A stretch of 45,377 nucleotides of DNA from VRUE01 sp036379955 (GCA_036379955.1 DASVFR010000035.1:1-45377); one strand, 5' to 3'. Counted from the first letter of the stretch, positions 25,991 through 34,481 are shown. A program made the numbers and translations. Notes: generated by a model not told the origin, from the sequence alone.

Positions 25991-26623
25991 ATGCCCGAGG
26001 AGGTCGAGAAGAGCGAGACCGAGGAGCGCGAGGCGCTCGAAGCCGAGATGCTCGAACGGCGCGACGTCGCGCTCGAGCACGTGGTCAAGTTCGGCGATCC
26101 GGTGCTGAAGAGCGTGGCGTCGCCGGTCTCGGAGTTCGGGCCGGAGCTGCGCGCTGAGGCGGAGCGGATGATGGCGATCATGCGCGACGCGATGGGGGTG
26201 GGGCTGGCGGCCACCCAGGTGGGAATCCTGCGCCGCCTACTCGTCTTCCAGGCCGGCAACGACGGCGAGCCGACGGCTTTGGTCAACCCCGAGATCGAGT
26301 GGAACTCCGAGGAGGTCGTCGTCGCCGAGGAGGGCTGCCTCAGCCTTCCTCGTGTCTCGCTCGACGTCGAGCGACCGCTGCACGCGCGCGTTCGGGGCCT
26401 CGACCTCGATGGCGCCGCGCTGCGGATCGAGGCCTCCGGCCTCGAGGCCCGCGTCCTGCAGCACGAGATCGACCACCTCGACGGGGTCCTCATCCTCGAC
26501 CGCGCGCCGCGCCCGCAGCGCAAGGCGGCGCTGCGGGCGCTGCGCGAGGGCGAGAGCTACAGCCCCTATCTCGCGGAGGACTCCGAGCCGGGCGAGCACC
26601 GCGAGCCCAAGCACACCGCGTGA
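25991..26623 (+). CDS. def: Peptide deformylase
   Basis: A 210-aa metalloenzyme removing the formyl group from new proteins. All three motifs are present: GVGLAATQ (69-76), EGCLS (114-118, metal Cys116) and QHEIDH (157-162, two metal His and the catalytic Glu). An acidic N-terminal extension of about 28 residues and a short acidic tail make it longer than the usual 165-190 aa. The stop overlaps the fmt start (GTGA), coupling deformylation with formylation. Confidence 0.95.
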   Translation: MPEEVEKSETEEREALEAEMLERRDVALEHVVKFGDPVLKSVASPVSEFGPELRAEAERMMAIMRDAMGVGLAATQVGILRRLLVFQAGNDGEPTALVNPEIEWNSEEVVVAEEGCLSLPRVSLDVERPLHARVRGLDLDGAALRIEASGLEARVLQHEIDHLDGVLILDRAPRPQRKAALRALREGESYSPYLAEDSEPGEHREPKHTA

Positions 26624-27531
26624 GGGTCGCCTACCTCGGCACCTCGGAGTTCGCCGCCGCCGTGCTGCGCGACCTTGCCCGCTCCGCGCACCGGCCGCTG
26701 CTCGTCGTCACCCCGCCCGACCGCCCGCGCGGCCGCGGCCGCCGCACCCAGTCGCCGCCGGCCGCCGAGGTGGCGCGCGAGCTGGAGATCGAGCTGCTGC
26801 AGGCGGCCGACGTCAACGACGAGGCCGCGCTGGATCGCATCCGCGCCTCACGACCCGAGGTCGTCGTCGTCTGCGCCTTCGGCCAGATGATCCGCGAGCC
26901 ACTGCTCTCCGAGCGGCCGCTGCTCAACGTGCATCCCTCGCTGCTGCCGCGCTGGCGCGGGGCGGCGCCGATCGAGCGGACTCTCATGGCCGGCGACGAG
27001 ACGACCGGGGTGAGCGTGATGCGGGTGACGGCCGGGCTCGACTCGGGACCGATCGCCCTCACCGAGGAGGTCGCGATCGGCGCCGAGGACGACTTCGAGT
27101 CGCTCTCGGCCAAGCTCGCGGCGCTGGGCGGTGAGCTGCTGGTGGCGGCGCTCGATCGGCTGGCGGAGGGAGGCCTCGAGTTCGCCGACCAGGACGACGA
27201 TCTCGCCACCTACGCGGAGAAGATCGCCGCCGAGGATCGCCGGCTCGACATTGCCCGCTCGGCAGCCGAGCTGGCGCGGGCCGTTCGTGCGCTCACCCCG
27301 CACGTCGGCGCCTACCTGGAGACCGCGAGCGGCGAGCGGCTTGGCGTCCGCCGCGCCCGACCCGTCGACGTCCGCGTCAAACGCGGCGAGGCGAAGGCCG
27401 AGTGGGGGGCGCTGCTGGTCGGCTGCGGCCAGGGCACGTTGCGCCTCGAGGTGGTGCAACCGCCGGGCGGACGCCCAATGCCCGCCGACGCCTTCCTGCG
27501 CGGCCACCCGCTGCCGAAATTCCAGGCGTGA
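26620..27531 (+). CDS. fmt: Methionyl-tRNA formyltransferase
   Basis: A 303-aa enzyme that formylates initiator Met-tRNA with 10-formyl-THF. The catalytic region NVHPSLLPRWRGAAPI (103-118) and the downstream D-S-G-P-I segment (Asp of LDSGPIAL) are present. A C-terminal OB-like tRNA-binding domain begins near 205. GTG start overlaps def; the GTG of rsmB overlaps its stop. The trio is one translational unit. Confidence 0.95.
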   Translation: MRVAYLGTSEFAAAVLRDLARSAHRPLLVVTPPDRPRGRGRRTQSPPAAEVARELEIELLQAADVNDEAALDRIRASRPEVVVVCAFGQMIREPLLSERPLLNVHPSLLPRWRGAAPIERTLMAGDETTGVSVMRVTAGLDSGPIALTEEVAIGAEDDFESLSAKLAALGGELLVAALDRLAEGGLEFADQDDDLATYAEKIAAEDRRLDIARSAAELARAVRALTPHVGAYLETASGERLGVRRARPVDVRVKRGEAKAEWGALLVGCGQGTLRLEVVQPPGGRPMPADAFLRGHPLPKFQA

Positions 27532-28862
27532 TCTCGCCCGCCCGCCAGCTCGCCTTCGAGACGATCCGGGCGACCTTCGAGCAGGACGAGTACACCGAGC
27601 GCGCCTTCCGCGAGGCGGCCGACGGTCGCGGCGTCGCCGGTCGCGAGCGGACCCAGGCCCAGCGGCTCGCTTACGGCGCGGTGCAGCGGCGGGGCACCCT
27701 CGACGCGGGCCTCGAGCGCCTCGTCGACCGCCCCCTGCGGCGCCTCGATCCGCCGGTTCTCGCCGCCCTGCGCCTCGGCCTCTACGAGCTGCTCTTCGCC
27801 GACGCGACGCCCGACCACGCCGCCGTCGACCAAGCGGTCGAGCTGGTCAAGGCGGCCGGCGCAGCACATGCCGCGGGTTTCGCCAACGCCGTGCTGCGCC
27901 GGGCGACGCGCGAGCGCGAGAACCTGATCGAGTCGCTGCTGGGTGACGACTCGACGCCCGAGGCGGCCGCGGTCGCCCACTCGGCGCCTCCCTGGCTGGC
28001 GCGGATGTGGTGGGAGGAGCTCGGCCCCGACGAAGCCCGCTCCCTGCTCGCCGCCTGCAACGAGCCGCCGGAGAAGGCCTTCCGGGTCAACGCCCTGCGC
28101 ACGAGGCCGGAGACGGTCCTCGAGCGCCTCCGCGACGCCGACGTCACCGCCCACCCGGCCGCTTCCGGTGCGCCTTATGCGGTCATAGACCGGAAAAGGC
28201 GCACCGGAACGGAGGGGTGGCTGGAATTGCCGGAGGCGATCGTGGTCGAGGGGTCGACCGGCGACCTCGTCCCCGAGCTGGTCGCCGCCGGGCTGCTCAC
28301 GCCCCAGAGCCGCGGCTCGGCGGCCGCGGTCGCGGCGCTCGACCCGCAGCCGGGCGAGCAGGTGCTCGACCTCTGCGCCGGCCCGGGGATCAAGACCGGC
28401 CAGATCGCCGAGCGGATGGGCGACCGCGGCGAGGTGATCTCGGTCGAGAGCGACCCCGAGCGGGCTGCCGAGGTCGCTGGGCAGGCGCGCCGGCTCGGCC
28501 TGCGCAGCGTCACCGTGGTCGAGGCCGACGCCGGCGAGGCGGGGATGGCGCCGGGCTTCGATCGCGTCCTCGTCGACCCGCCCTGCTCGGACCTGGGAAC
28601 GCTCGCCTCGCGCCCCGACGCGCGCTGGCGCAAGTCGCCGGCGACGATCGAGCGGCTGGTCGAGGAGCAGGAGCGGCTGCTGCGGCGCGGCCTGGAGGCG
28701 CTGCGACCGGGTGGGACGCTGGTCTACTCGACCTGCACGATCTCGCGCCGCGAGAACGAGGAGCAGGTCGGCGAGGGGCTGCAAATCCAGCTCCGTCCCG
28801 ACCGCGATCGCACCACTGGATTCTTCATCTGCCGGCTGAGACGCGATGATGCGTTCCGATGA
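27528..28862 (+). CDS. rsmB: 16S rRNA (cytosine-967) C5-methyltransferase RsmB
   Basis: A 444-aa enzyme with an N-terminal NusB-like RNA-binding domain (about 1-135) and a Rossmann methyltransferase. The SAM motif is DLCAGPGIKTGQ (about 281-292), and the catalytic cysteines lie in PPCSDLG (about 351) and STCTISRRENEEQ (about 403). Residues 213-229 (SGAPYAVIDRKRRTGTE) are encoded by a 54-nt palindromic element also found in ribD. They fall in the variable loop before the SAM domain, so the protein is probably still active. GTG start overlaps fmt; the stop overlaps the zinc-ribbon gene. Confidence 0.94.
   Translation: MISPARQLAFETIRATFEQDEYTERAFREAADGRGVAGRERTQAQRLAYGAVQRRGTLDAGLERLVDRPLRRLDPPVLAALRLGLYELLFADATPDHAAVDQAVELVKAAGAAHAAGFANAVLRRATRERENLIESLLGDDSTPEAAAVAHSAPPWLARMWWEELGPDEARSLLAACNEPPEKAFRVNALRTRPETVLERLRDADVTAHPAASGAPYAVIDRKRRTGTEGWLELPEAIVVEGSTGDLVPELVAAGLLTPQSRGSAAAVAALDPQPGEQVLDLCAGPGIKTGQIAERMGDRGEVISVESDPERAAEVAGQARRLGLRSVTVVEADAGEAGMAPGFDRVLVDPPCSDLGTLASRPDARWRKSPATIERLVEEQERLLRRGLEALRPGGTLVYSTCTISRRENEEQVGEGLQIQLRPDRDRTTGFFICRLRRDDAFR
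28162..28215 (+). repeat. 54-nt protein-coding palindromic element inside rsmB
   Basis: Arms TTCCGGTGCGCCTT / AAGGCGCACCGGAA form a 47-nt core with a central GGTC-ATA-GACC hairpin. The block shared with ribD (35143-35196) is 54 nt, exactly 18 codons. The 47-nt cores match at 36 of 47 positions, and both copies are read in the same frame. Confidence 0.9.
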
Positions 28863-29098
28863 GTGAGCCGAAAGCCTCCGAGAGCCTGATGCGCCGGGCT
28901 GCCTGTCCCCACTGCGGCGAGCCCTGGCTGCGCCCGACGCAGCTGCCCGGCCGCTTCCGCTGCGTGTACTGTCTGCGCCGCTTCGAGCTCGTCTCGCAGT
29001 GCCCCCACTGCGGCGAGCACCAGACCATCGCCCGGATGAGCACGACCGAGGACATGACCTGCCAGACATGCGGCAACTCGATGCTGAGGCCGGTATGA
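28859..29098 (+). CDS. Small zinc-ribbon protein of unknown function
   Basis: A 79-aa protein with four CxxC knuckles (C16/C19, C35/C38, C48/C51, C68/C71), enough to bind two zinc ions. It resembles the YfgJ-like zinc-ribbon type but I do not recognise a specific family. Both ends overlap neighbours by 4 nt (rsmB and rpe), so it is clearly expressed as part of the operon. Nucleic-acid or ribosome binding is a guess from the neighbours. Confidence 0.8.
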   Translation: MSEPKASESLMRRAACPHCGEPWLRPTQLPGRFRCVYCLRRFELVSQCPHCGEHQTIARMSTTEDMTCQTCGNSMLRPV

Positions 29099-29781
29099 GC
29101 GAGCGGATGGCGGAGCTGATCGCCTCGCCGCGGGTGGCGCCCTCGATCCTCTCGGCGGACTTTGCCCAGCTTGGCGCGCAGCTCGACGAGGTGATGGACG
29201 CCGGGGCACGGGTGATCCACTTCGACGTCATGGACGGCCACTTCGTCCCCCCGATCACGATCGGGCCGCTGGTCGCCTCCTCGATCGCCGACCGGGTGCA
29301 CGCGGCCGGGGGCGCCCTTGACGTGCACCTGATGATCGAGCGACCCGAGCGCCAGGTCGAGGCCTTCGCCGAGGCCGGCGCCGACTCGATCACCTTTCAC
29401 GAGGAGGCGACCCCGCATGCAAACCGCACTCTGGCCGCGATCCGCGACCTCGGTTGCCTAGCCGGCGTCGCGATCAACCCCGGCACCCCGGTCGAGGCGC
29501 TCACCGAGCTGCGCGACCTCGCCGACGTCGTCCTTTGCATGACCGTCAACCCCGGCTGGGGTGGCCAGTCGTTCATCTCCAGCTCCCCGGACAAGGTCGC
29601 CCGCCTGAAGTCGCTGGTCGGCAGCGCGAAGATCGAGGTCGACGGCGGCATCGACGCTAGTACTGTCGGTGCCGTCGCTGCAGCTGGCGCCTCTCTCTTC
29701 GTTGCGGGATCGGCCGTCTTCGGTGCTGACGATCCGGCTGCCGCGTATGCCGAGATCGTTTCTGTCGCAGACGCGACCTGA
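29095..29781 (+). CDS. rpe: Ribulose-phosphate 3-epimerase
   Basis: A 228-aa TIM-barrel enzyme interconverting ribulose 5-phosphate and xylulose 5-phosphate. Signatures are PSILSADFAQLG, HFDVMDGHFVPPITIGP (metal ligands), MTVNPGWGGQSFI and EVDGGID. The ATG overlaps the zinc-ribbon stop by 4 nt. The stop codon lies within the outer arm of palindromic element B, which fills the convergent gap to the antiporter. The rsmB-rpe linkage is common in bacteria. Confidence 0.96.
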   Translation: MSERMAELIASPRVAPSILSADFAQLGAQLDEVMDAGARVIHFDVMDGHFVPPITIGPLVASSIADRVHAAGGALDVHLMIERPERQVEAFAEAGADSITFHEEATPHANRTLAAIRDLGCLAGVAINPGTPVEALTELRDLADVVLCMTVNPGWGGQSFISSSPDKVARLKSLVGSAKIEVDGGIDASTVGAVAAAGASLFVAGSAVFGADDPAAAYAEIVSVADAT

Positions 29782-29878
29782 GGTCTGGGACCAAGCAGGT
29801 CAAGGACGCAGGGAGCGAAGCGTGCTCTGCACGTGAGCGACCGAGGACGCTGGCCTGCGCCGTGTCCCAGGCCTCAGG
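29777..29878 (-). repeat. ~100-nt structured palindromic element, copy B (rpe/antiporter gap)
   Basis: Outer arms 29777-29791 and 29864-29878 pair at 14 of 15. Read on the minus strand it has the same ACGGCG and CTTG bulges as copy A, inner arms CAGGCC/GACCTG, and an apical hairpin CGTGC-AGA-GCACG. Its loop is nearly identical in sequence to copy A but the arms are unrelated. It exactly fills the gap between two convergent stop codons, so it may act as a bidirectional terminator. Confidence 0.9.
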
Positions 29879-31678
29879 TCAGCCGCGGGCGATCAGGGCG
29901 CCAATGGCCTCCTGCCACCAGGCTCGCTCCGCGGGATCGTCCGGTCCCACCCGCTGCGCTCGGCGCTCGCACCAGCGCGCCAGCGACCGTCGATCGCCGA
30001 CCGCGACCGCCTGCTCGCTGACCATCGCGTAGCGACCGTCGACGAGGGCGACGAGGGAGCTGGCGCGGTCGCGGCGGCTGCGCAGGACCGAGGCGACGGC
30101 GACTCCCGCGACCTCGCTTGGAGCCGAGTGGTCGTCGATCGCACGCGAGGGCCCGACCGAGAACACCTGCGGCGCTCCCCGTGGCGGCAGCTGTGGCGGC
30201 GGCGGGGCGCCCACCGGCCCCTCGCGCCAGCGCCGGGTCAGGGCCTCGACCTCCTCGCGCAGCTCGCCGCGGACGAGGATGTGCAGCTCGTCGCCCTCGC
30301 GCAGCTCGGTCGAGCCGCGCGGCGGGATCGCGTGCCCGTCGCGGACGATCACGTTGACGAGGGCCTCGCGGGGCAGGCCGAGTTCGCGCACGAGGTGGCC
30401 CGCCGCGGCCGCCCCCGGCGGCAGTCTGTAGGAGACGACGTCCCCGCCCATGCGCCGGATCCGGCCCGACTCGAGCAGGCGCCGGGGCAGGGCCGGCTCG
30501 TCGGTTGTGAGCCCGAGCCGGCCGGCGAGGGGCTCGAAGGTTGCCCCCTGCACCAGGGTCGAGGTGACGACGACGAAGAAGACGATCGCGAAGAGCTGTT
30601 CGCCGTCGCCGACGCCGGCGACGACCGGAAAGGTGGCGAGCCAGATCGGCGTCGCCCCCCGCAGCCCTGCCCAGCCCAGCATCGCCCGCTCGCGTAGGTT
30701 GAGCGGCGAGAGGACGGTGGCGAGGAAGGTGGCGAGCGGGCGGGCGAGGAGGATCAGTAGCGCCGAGAGGGCGAGGCCTTCCCAGGCGACGTCGCCGAGC
30801 GCGCTGGGGACGACGAGCAGGCCGAGCAGGATGAAGAGGCCGATCTGGGCGACCCAGCCGACCCCCTCGTGGAAGGCGACGATCGTGCGTCGCGCCGGGA
30901 TGCGGGCCGAGCCGAGCGAGAGGGCGGTGAGGTAGACCGCCAGGAACCCCGAGCCATGGACGGTCTCGTCCAGGCCGAAGGCGAGGGCGGCGATCGCGAT
31001 CGTCGCCACCGGGTAGATGCCGTCGGTCGGCAGACGAACCCGGTTGAGGGCCTCGCTGGCGAGCCGGCCCAGGATGAGGCCGATCGCCGCTCCGAGGGCA
31101 AGTTTGAGCGCGAGCAGGCCGACCATGTCCGCGAGCCCGAAGCCGGGTTGCTGGATCCATTCGATGAAGCCGATGACGAGCAGCAGGGCGACCGGGTCGT
31201 TCATCCCGGACTCGCCCTCGAGCGAGCGCGCCAGTCGCTTTTTCAGCGTCGAGCGACGCAGCACGGCGAAGATCGCCGCCGAGTCGGTGGCGGCGACGGC
31301 GGCGCCGACGATCATCCCTTCGAGCACGTCGATACCGAAGATCCAGTGTGCCGCGAGCCCTGCCAGACAGGCGGTGACCCCGGTCCCGATCGTCGCCAGC
31401 GAGGCGGCCGTGCCGAGCACCGGGCGGATCTCCGACCAGCCCGCCGTCAGACCGCCCTCGAAGAGGATGAGGACGAGCGCGATCGTCCCCAGGGTGCGCG
31501 CCAGCTCGACGTTTTCGAACTCGATGCCGCCGATCCCCTCCGGGCCGGCGAGCATGCCGAGCCCGAGGAAGAGCAGCAGGCCGGGGATGCGGATGCGGTC
31601 GGCGAGCAGGGCGCCGACGATCCCGGCGGCGAGCAGGGCACCGGCGACGAGGATCAGCTCGGCGTCGTGTCCACCCAT
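29879..31678 (-). CDS. Potassium/proton antiporter, NhaP2/CvrA type
   Basis: A 599-aa CPA1-type cation/proton antiporter with about 12 membrane segments (about 8-395), including ATDSAAIFAVLRR and GESGMNDPVALLLV, the ion-binding segments of the family. A TrkA-C-like regulatory domain follows (about 405-480, with VNVIVRDGHAIPPRGSTEL), then a cytosolic tail with a Pro-rich stretch (QLPPRG). NhaP2 domain order fits. The ATG at 31678 is preferred; the frame is open upstream through the 64-nt repeat to an ATG inside it. It is last in the GT2-flippase-antiporter operon. Confidence 0.87.
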   Translation of the reverse strand: MGGHDAELILVAGALLAAGIVGALLADRIRIPGLLLFLGLGMLAGPEGIGGIEFENVELARTLGTIALVLILFEGGLTAGWSEIRPVLGTAASLATIGTGVTACLAGLAAHWIFGIDVLEGMIVGAAVAATDSAAIFAVLRRSTLKKRLARSLEGESGMNDPVALLLVIGFIEWIQQPGFGLADMVGLLALKLALGAAIGLILGRLASEALNRVRLPTDGIYPVATIAIAALAFGLDETVHGSGFLAVYLTALSLGSARIPARRTIVAFHEGVGWVAQIGLFILLGLLVVPSALGDVAWEGLALSALLILLARPLATFLATVLSPLNLRERAMLGWAGLRGATPIWLATFPVVAGVGDGEQLFAIVFFVVVTSTLVQGATFEPLAGRLGLTTDEPALPRRLLESGRIRRMGGDVVSYRLPPGAAAAGHLVRELGLPREALVNVIVRDGHAIPPRGSTELREGDELHILVRGELREEVEALTRRWREGPVGAPPPPQLPPRGAPQVFSVGPSRAIDDHSAPSEVAGVAVASVLRSRRDRASSLVALVDGRYAMVSEQAVAVGDRRSLARWCERRAQRVGPDDPAERAWWQEAIGALIARG

Positions 31679-31690
31679 CAAGACCCCGTT

Positions 31691-31754
31691 TGTTCGCGCC
31701 CCGATCGCCATGGACTCGAGCAACCGGAGATCACCGTGACGATCGGGGCGCTCA
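31691..31754 (-). repeat. 64-nt palindromic repeat, copy 2 (flippase-antiporter gap)
   Basis: The 64 nt are identical to the copy at 33175-33238 at 58 positions. Arms GCGCCCCGATCG / CGATCGGGGCGC continue as an inner 5-bp stem after one mismatch. It occupies most of the 80-nt gap and contains an ATG in frame with the antiporter. Confidence 0.92.
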
Positions 31755-31758
31755 TGGC

Positions 31759-33162
31759 CTAAGTGTTGTCGTCGATCGCGGCCAGCCGCACCTCGAGCTC
31801 CTCGGGGGAGCCGGGTACCGGGATGTCCTCGGCCCGTTCATGGGGACGGCGGTAGACGTAGTAGAGGAGGGCGAAGAGCACGCCGGCGGCGAGCAGGAAG
31901 CCGAACTCGACCCGGCGGAACTCGTTGCTCACCAGCGGCACGAAGTTCCAGCCGATGAAGAGCGCGGCGCAGGCGATCCAGCGCGCCGCGACCCGTCGCA
32001 CCTGGCCCTGCGCGATGCAGGCCTGGTTGACGGTGACCGAGGAGAGGTAGAGCCCCATGCCGAGGGTGACGAGCAGCAGCCCCTCGCGGTCGTAGCTGTA
32101 CTTCTTGCTGAAGGCGAGCTGCATCGCGGTCGGGCCGACGGCGGCCATGAAAAGCAGGGCGAGCGCGGTGAAGGCGGCAATCCCGAGCAGGACCATGCGA
32201 ACCGAGCGGTGGAACTCGTCCTCGCTGCCCGGCTCGTCGCTGGTGTGCAGGCCGGTGAGGTGGGGGAGGATGCTGGTCGAGACCGCCTGGAAGAGCTGCA
32301 GCGGCGCGCGGGCGATCATCAGCACGTTGAAGATGAAGCCGGCCGCCGCCGCGTCCTGCAGGCCGCGGATCACCAGCGGCCCGGCGTTGAGGAAGGCCTG
32401 TTCGCTGAACATGATCACGAGCACGGCCGCCGCGAACCCGGTGCCGTGAGCCATCGAGACCGCCGCGCCCTCGTCGGCGGCTTGGGCCGGGGGTGCTGCC
32501 TGCGCTCGTTTCGCTCGCCGGGCGAAGGCGAACGGCACGACCATCAACGACAGCGCCGGTGCGGCGACGATCCCGATCGCGACTGCCGACTGACCGCTGA
32601 GCACGCTGGTCGCGACCAGCACGGCGAAGAGGGTGCGGAAGCAGGATTCGGAGAGGATCAGCGCCGTGAACAGGCCGAAGCGCTTGCCCCCGGCAAGGAA
32701 GCCGCGGGCGAAGTAGCTGGCCGCGTAGAAGAGGACCGAGGAGAAGAAGACCCAGTAGAGGGTTTCGTTGCCCTCCAGCACGCCGTTTTGGATCGGGTCG
32801 CGCAGGGCGAGGGCGAGGACCGCGAAGAGCAGCGAGAGGCCGGCCTGGATCGTCGCCGCGTTGCGCATCGTGCCGCCGATCGGCTCGCCCTTCACCGTGT
32901 GTTCGGCGATGTGGCGCGAGAGCAGCTGTTCGATCGGGCGGTAGAGGGTCGAGATCGTGATGAACACCGCCGACCAGAGCACCGTGATCTGCCCGTAGTC
33001 GGGCTTGGAGAGCACGTGCGAGGCGATGAAGAAGTAGACGTAGGTGATGACGCCGGTGAGGCCGACGCCGATCGCGAGGAAGCTCGCGGTGCGGCCGTAA
33101 TCGGCGGTGCTGGCCGTGGCGGTGGCCCCCTCGGGCCGCCCGCCGTTGGCAGAGGTGCTCAT
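31759..33162 (-). CDS. Polysaccharide flippase (Wzx/MOP superfamily)
   Basis: A 467-aa membrane protein with about 12-14 hydrophobic segments and an N-terminal YGRTASFLAIGVGLTGVITY stretch typical of polysaccharide-biosynthesis (PST) transporters. The pattern KPDYGQITVLWSAVFIT after TM1-2 also fits. These proteins flip lipid-linked sugars across the membrane. The ATG at 33162 is chosen after the repeat. Downstream of a GT2 glycosyltransferase, it suggests cell-envelope glycan or glycolipid export; the substrate is unknown. Confidence 0.82.
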   Translation of the reverse strand: MSTSANGGRPEGATATASTADYGRTASFLAIGVGLTGVITYVYFFIASHVLSKPDYGQITVLWSAVFITISTLYRPIEQLLSRHIAEHTVKGEPIGGTMRNAATIQAGLSLLFAVLALALRDPIQNGVLEGNETLYWVFFSSVLFYAASYFARGFLAGGKRFGLFTALILSESCFRTLFAVLVATSVLSGQSAVAIGIVAAPALSLMVVPFAFARRAKRAQAAPPAQAADEGAAVSMAHGTGFAAAVLVIMFSEQAFLNAGPLVIRGLQDAAAAGFIFNVLMIARAPLQLFQAVSTSILPHLTGLHTSDEPGSEDEFHRSVRMVLLGIAAFTALALLFMAAVGPTAMQLAFSKKYSYDREGLLLVTLGMGLYLSSVTVNQACIAQGQVRRVAARWIACAALFIGWNFVPLVSNEFRRVEFGFLLAAGVLFALLYYVYRRPHERAEDIPVPGSPEELEVRLAAIDDNT

Positions 33163-33174
33163 CGCAGATCTTTC

Positions 33175-33238
33175 TGTTCGCGCCCCGATCGCCACGGACT
33201 CGAACGACCGGCAATCACCGTGACGATCGGCGCGCTCA
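33175..33238 (-). repeat. 64-nt palindromic repeat, copy 1 (GT2-flippase gap)
   Basis: This is the partner of the copy at 31691-31754 (58 of 64 identical). The inner stem CACGG/CCGTG is perfect here and has a G-U pair in the other copy. It includes the GT2 stop codon (33236-33238) and leaves only 12 nt before the flippase start. Confidence 0.92.
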
Positions 33239-34213
33239 CGCGCCGCGCTCGTAATGGGAGGGCGGCACGTCGAGCGCCAGCTCGACCCGGCGCACGCGCT
33301 CGAAGACGCGCTGCGTCATCACCCGCTGCCCGGCGAGCAGGTCGCCGATCACCCCGAGCGCGAAGAGCTGGATCGCGGCGATGAAGAGGACGGCGCCGAG
33401 GATCAGCGACTGGATGTGGCCGGTGCTGTCGCCGTTGAGGATCCAGTCGATCAGGAACGGCATCCAGGCGGCAAGGGCGAGGACCGCGACGACGAGCCCG
33501 GCGGTGGCGAAGACGCGCAGCGGCTCGTAGCGGGCGTAGATGCGCAAGATCGAGAGCGCGTTGCGACGCACGTAGGCGCCGGTCGAGTCGAAGAGGCGCG
33601 ACTCGCGCGTCTGCGGGTTGGTGCCGATCTCGACCCCCTCGACCGCGACCAGCTGCTTGCCGGCTTGGATCAGGCTCTCCAGCGTGTAGGTGAAGTTGTC
33701 GACGACGAGCAGGCCGAGCGCCGCCTCGCGGTTGTAGGCGCGGAAGCCGGAGGTGGTGTCGGCGATCTCCGTGCCGGCGAGGCGGCTGACGATCCAGCTG
33801 CCCGCACGCTGCAGCGATTTCTTGGAGCCCGAGAAGTGCTCGATCTGCGAGGTCCGCCGGTCGCCGACGACCATGTCGGCTTCGCCCGCGAGGATGGGCG
33901 CGACCAGCTTCGCGACGTCGGCGCCGCGGTACTGGTTGTCGGCGTCGGTGTTGACGATCAGGTCGGCGCCGAGCTTGAGGCAGGCGTCGAGCCCCGCCTG
34001 GAAGCCCGCCGCGAGGCCCTTGTTGTTGGTCAGCCTGACGATGTGCTCCACTCCGTTCTCGCGGGCGACCTCGACCGTGCGATCGGTCGAGCCGTCGTCG
34101 ACGACCAGGAGCTCTATCTCGTCGATGCCCTCGATCTGGCGCGGGATGTCGGCGATGGTCGACGGGAGCGTCGATTCCTCGTTCAAGCAGGGGATTTGGA
34201 CAATGAGCTTCAC
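33236..34213 (-). CDS. Family 2 glycosyltransferase with C-terminal membrane segments
   Basis: A 325-aa enzyme of the dolichyl-phosphate-mannose-synthase-like GT2 group. The nucleotide-sugar site is LLVVDDGSTDRT (about 34-45), and the metal-binding motif is NTDADNQY (about 87-94). FRAYNREAA marks the acceptor region. Two membrane helices near 233-290 anchor it. The GTG start at 34213 gives VKLIVQIPCLNEE, the normal N-terminus; there is no ribosome site, and TACCCT lies 12 nt upstream. It likely makes a lipid-linked sugar, with the flippase next in the operon. Confidence 0.88.
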   Translation of the reverse strand: MKLIVQIPCLNEESTLPSTIADIPRQIEGIDEIELLVVDDGSTDRTVEVARENGVEHIVRLTNNKGLAAGFQAGLDACLKLGADLIVNTDADNQYRGADVAKLVAPILAGEADMVVGDRRTSQIEHFSGSKKSLQRAGSWIVSRLAGTEIADTTSGFRAYNREAALGLLVVDNFTYTLESLIQAGKQLVAVEGVEIGTNPQTRESRLFDSTGAYVRRNALSILRIYARYEPLRVFATAGLVVAVLALAAWMPFLIDWILNGDSTGHIQSLILGAVLFIAAIQLFALGVIGDLLAGQRVMTQRVFERVRRVELALDVPPSHYERGA

Positions 34214-34461
34214 GGGGGAGGGGTCAGGGTATCCCCGAGGGGGGTCGGTCTGTAGGTGCCGTCCAGCGCGCGGGTCCTGTCGGCGCCGTGGGGTGCTCTC
34301 GGCGGCCCTGCGCGCTGCTCCGGGCGAAGGGACCGATCTCAATCAGGGTTCTTGCCTCGCCCTCCGCAGCCTCCGGGCTCGGCGAGATCACCCCACACCG
34401 CCGCCACCCGCGCGAGGAAGCTCACAGATAGACGAGCCTAGGACGTTAAGCTGTCAGTTGA
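34214..34461. other. Divergent GT2/ribD spacer
   Basis: About 250 bp between the GT2 and ribD starts, holding the promoters of two operons. No FMN riboswitch could be recognised. TAGGAC (34437-34442) might serve as a -10 for ribD. Nothing else was identified. Confidence 0.45.
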
Positions 34462-34477
34462 TTGACTCGTCAGTCAA
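34462..34477 (+). promoter_or_regulatory. Operator-like inverted repeat before ribD
   Basis: TTGACT-CGTC-AGTCAA is a perfect 6-bp inverted repeat ending 4 nt before the ribD ATG. Its form resembles TetR-family operators. It may repress or block transcription of the rib operon; no regulator gene is nearby. Confidence 0.4.
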
Positions 34478-34481
34478 CCTC

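Noticed and set aside
34214..34481. FMN riboswitch before ribD
   Set aside because: I looked for the conserved RFN blocks and found none in the right order. A covariance search would settle it.
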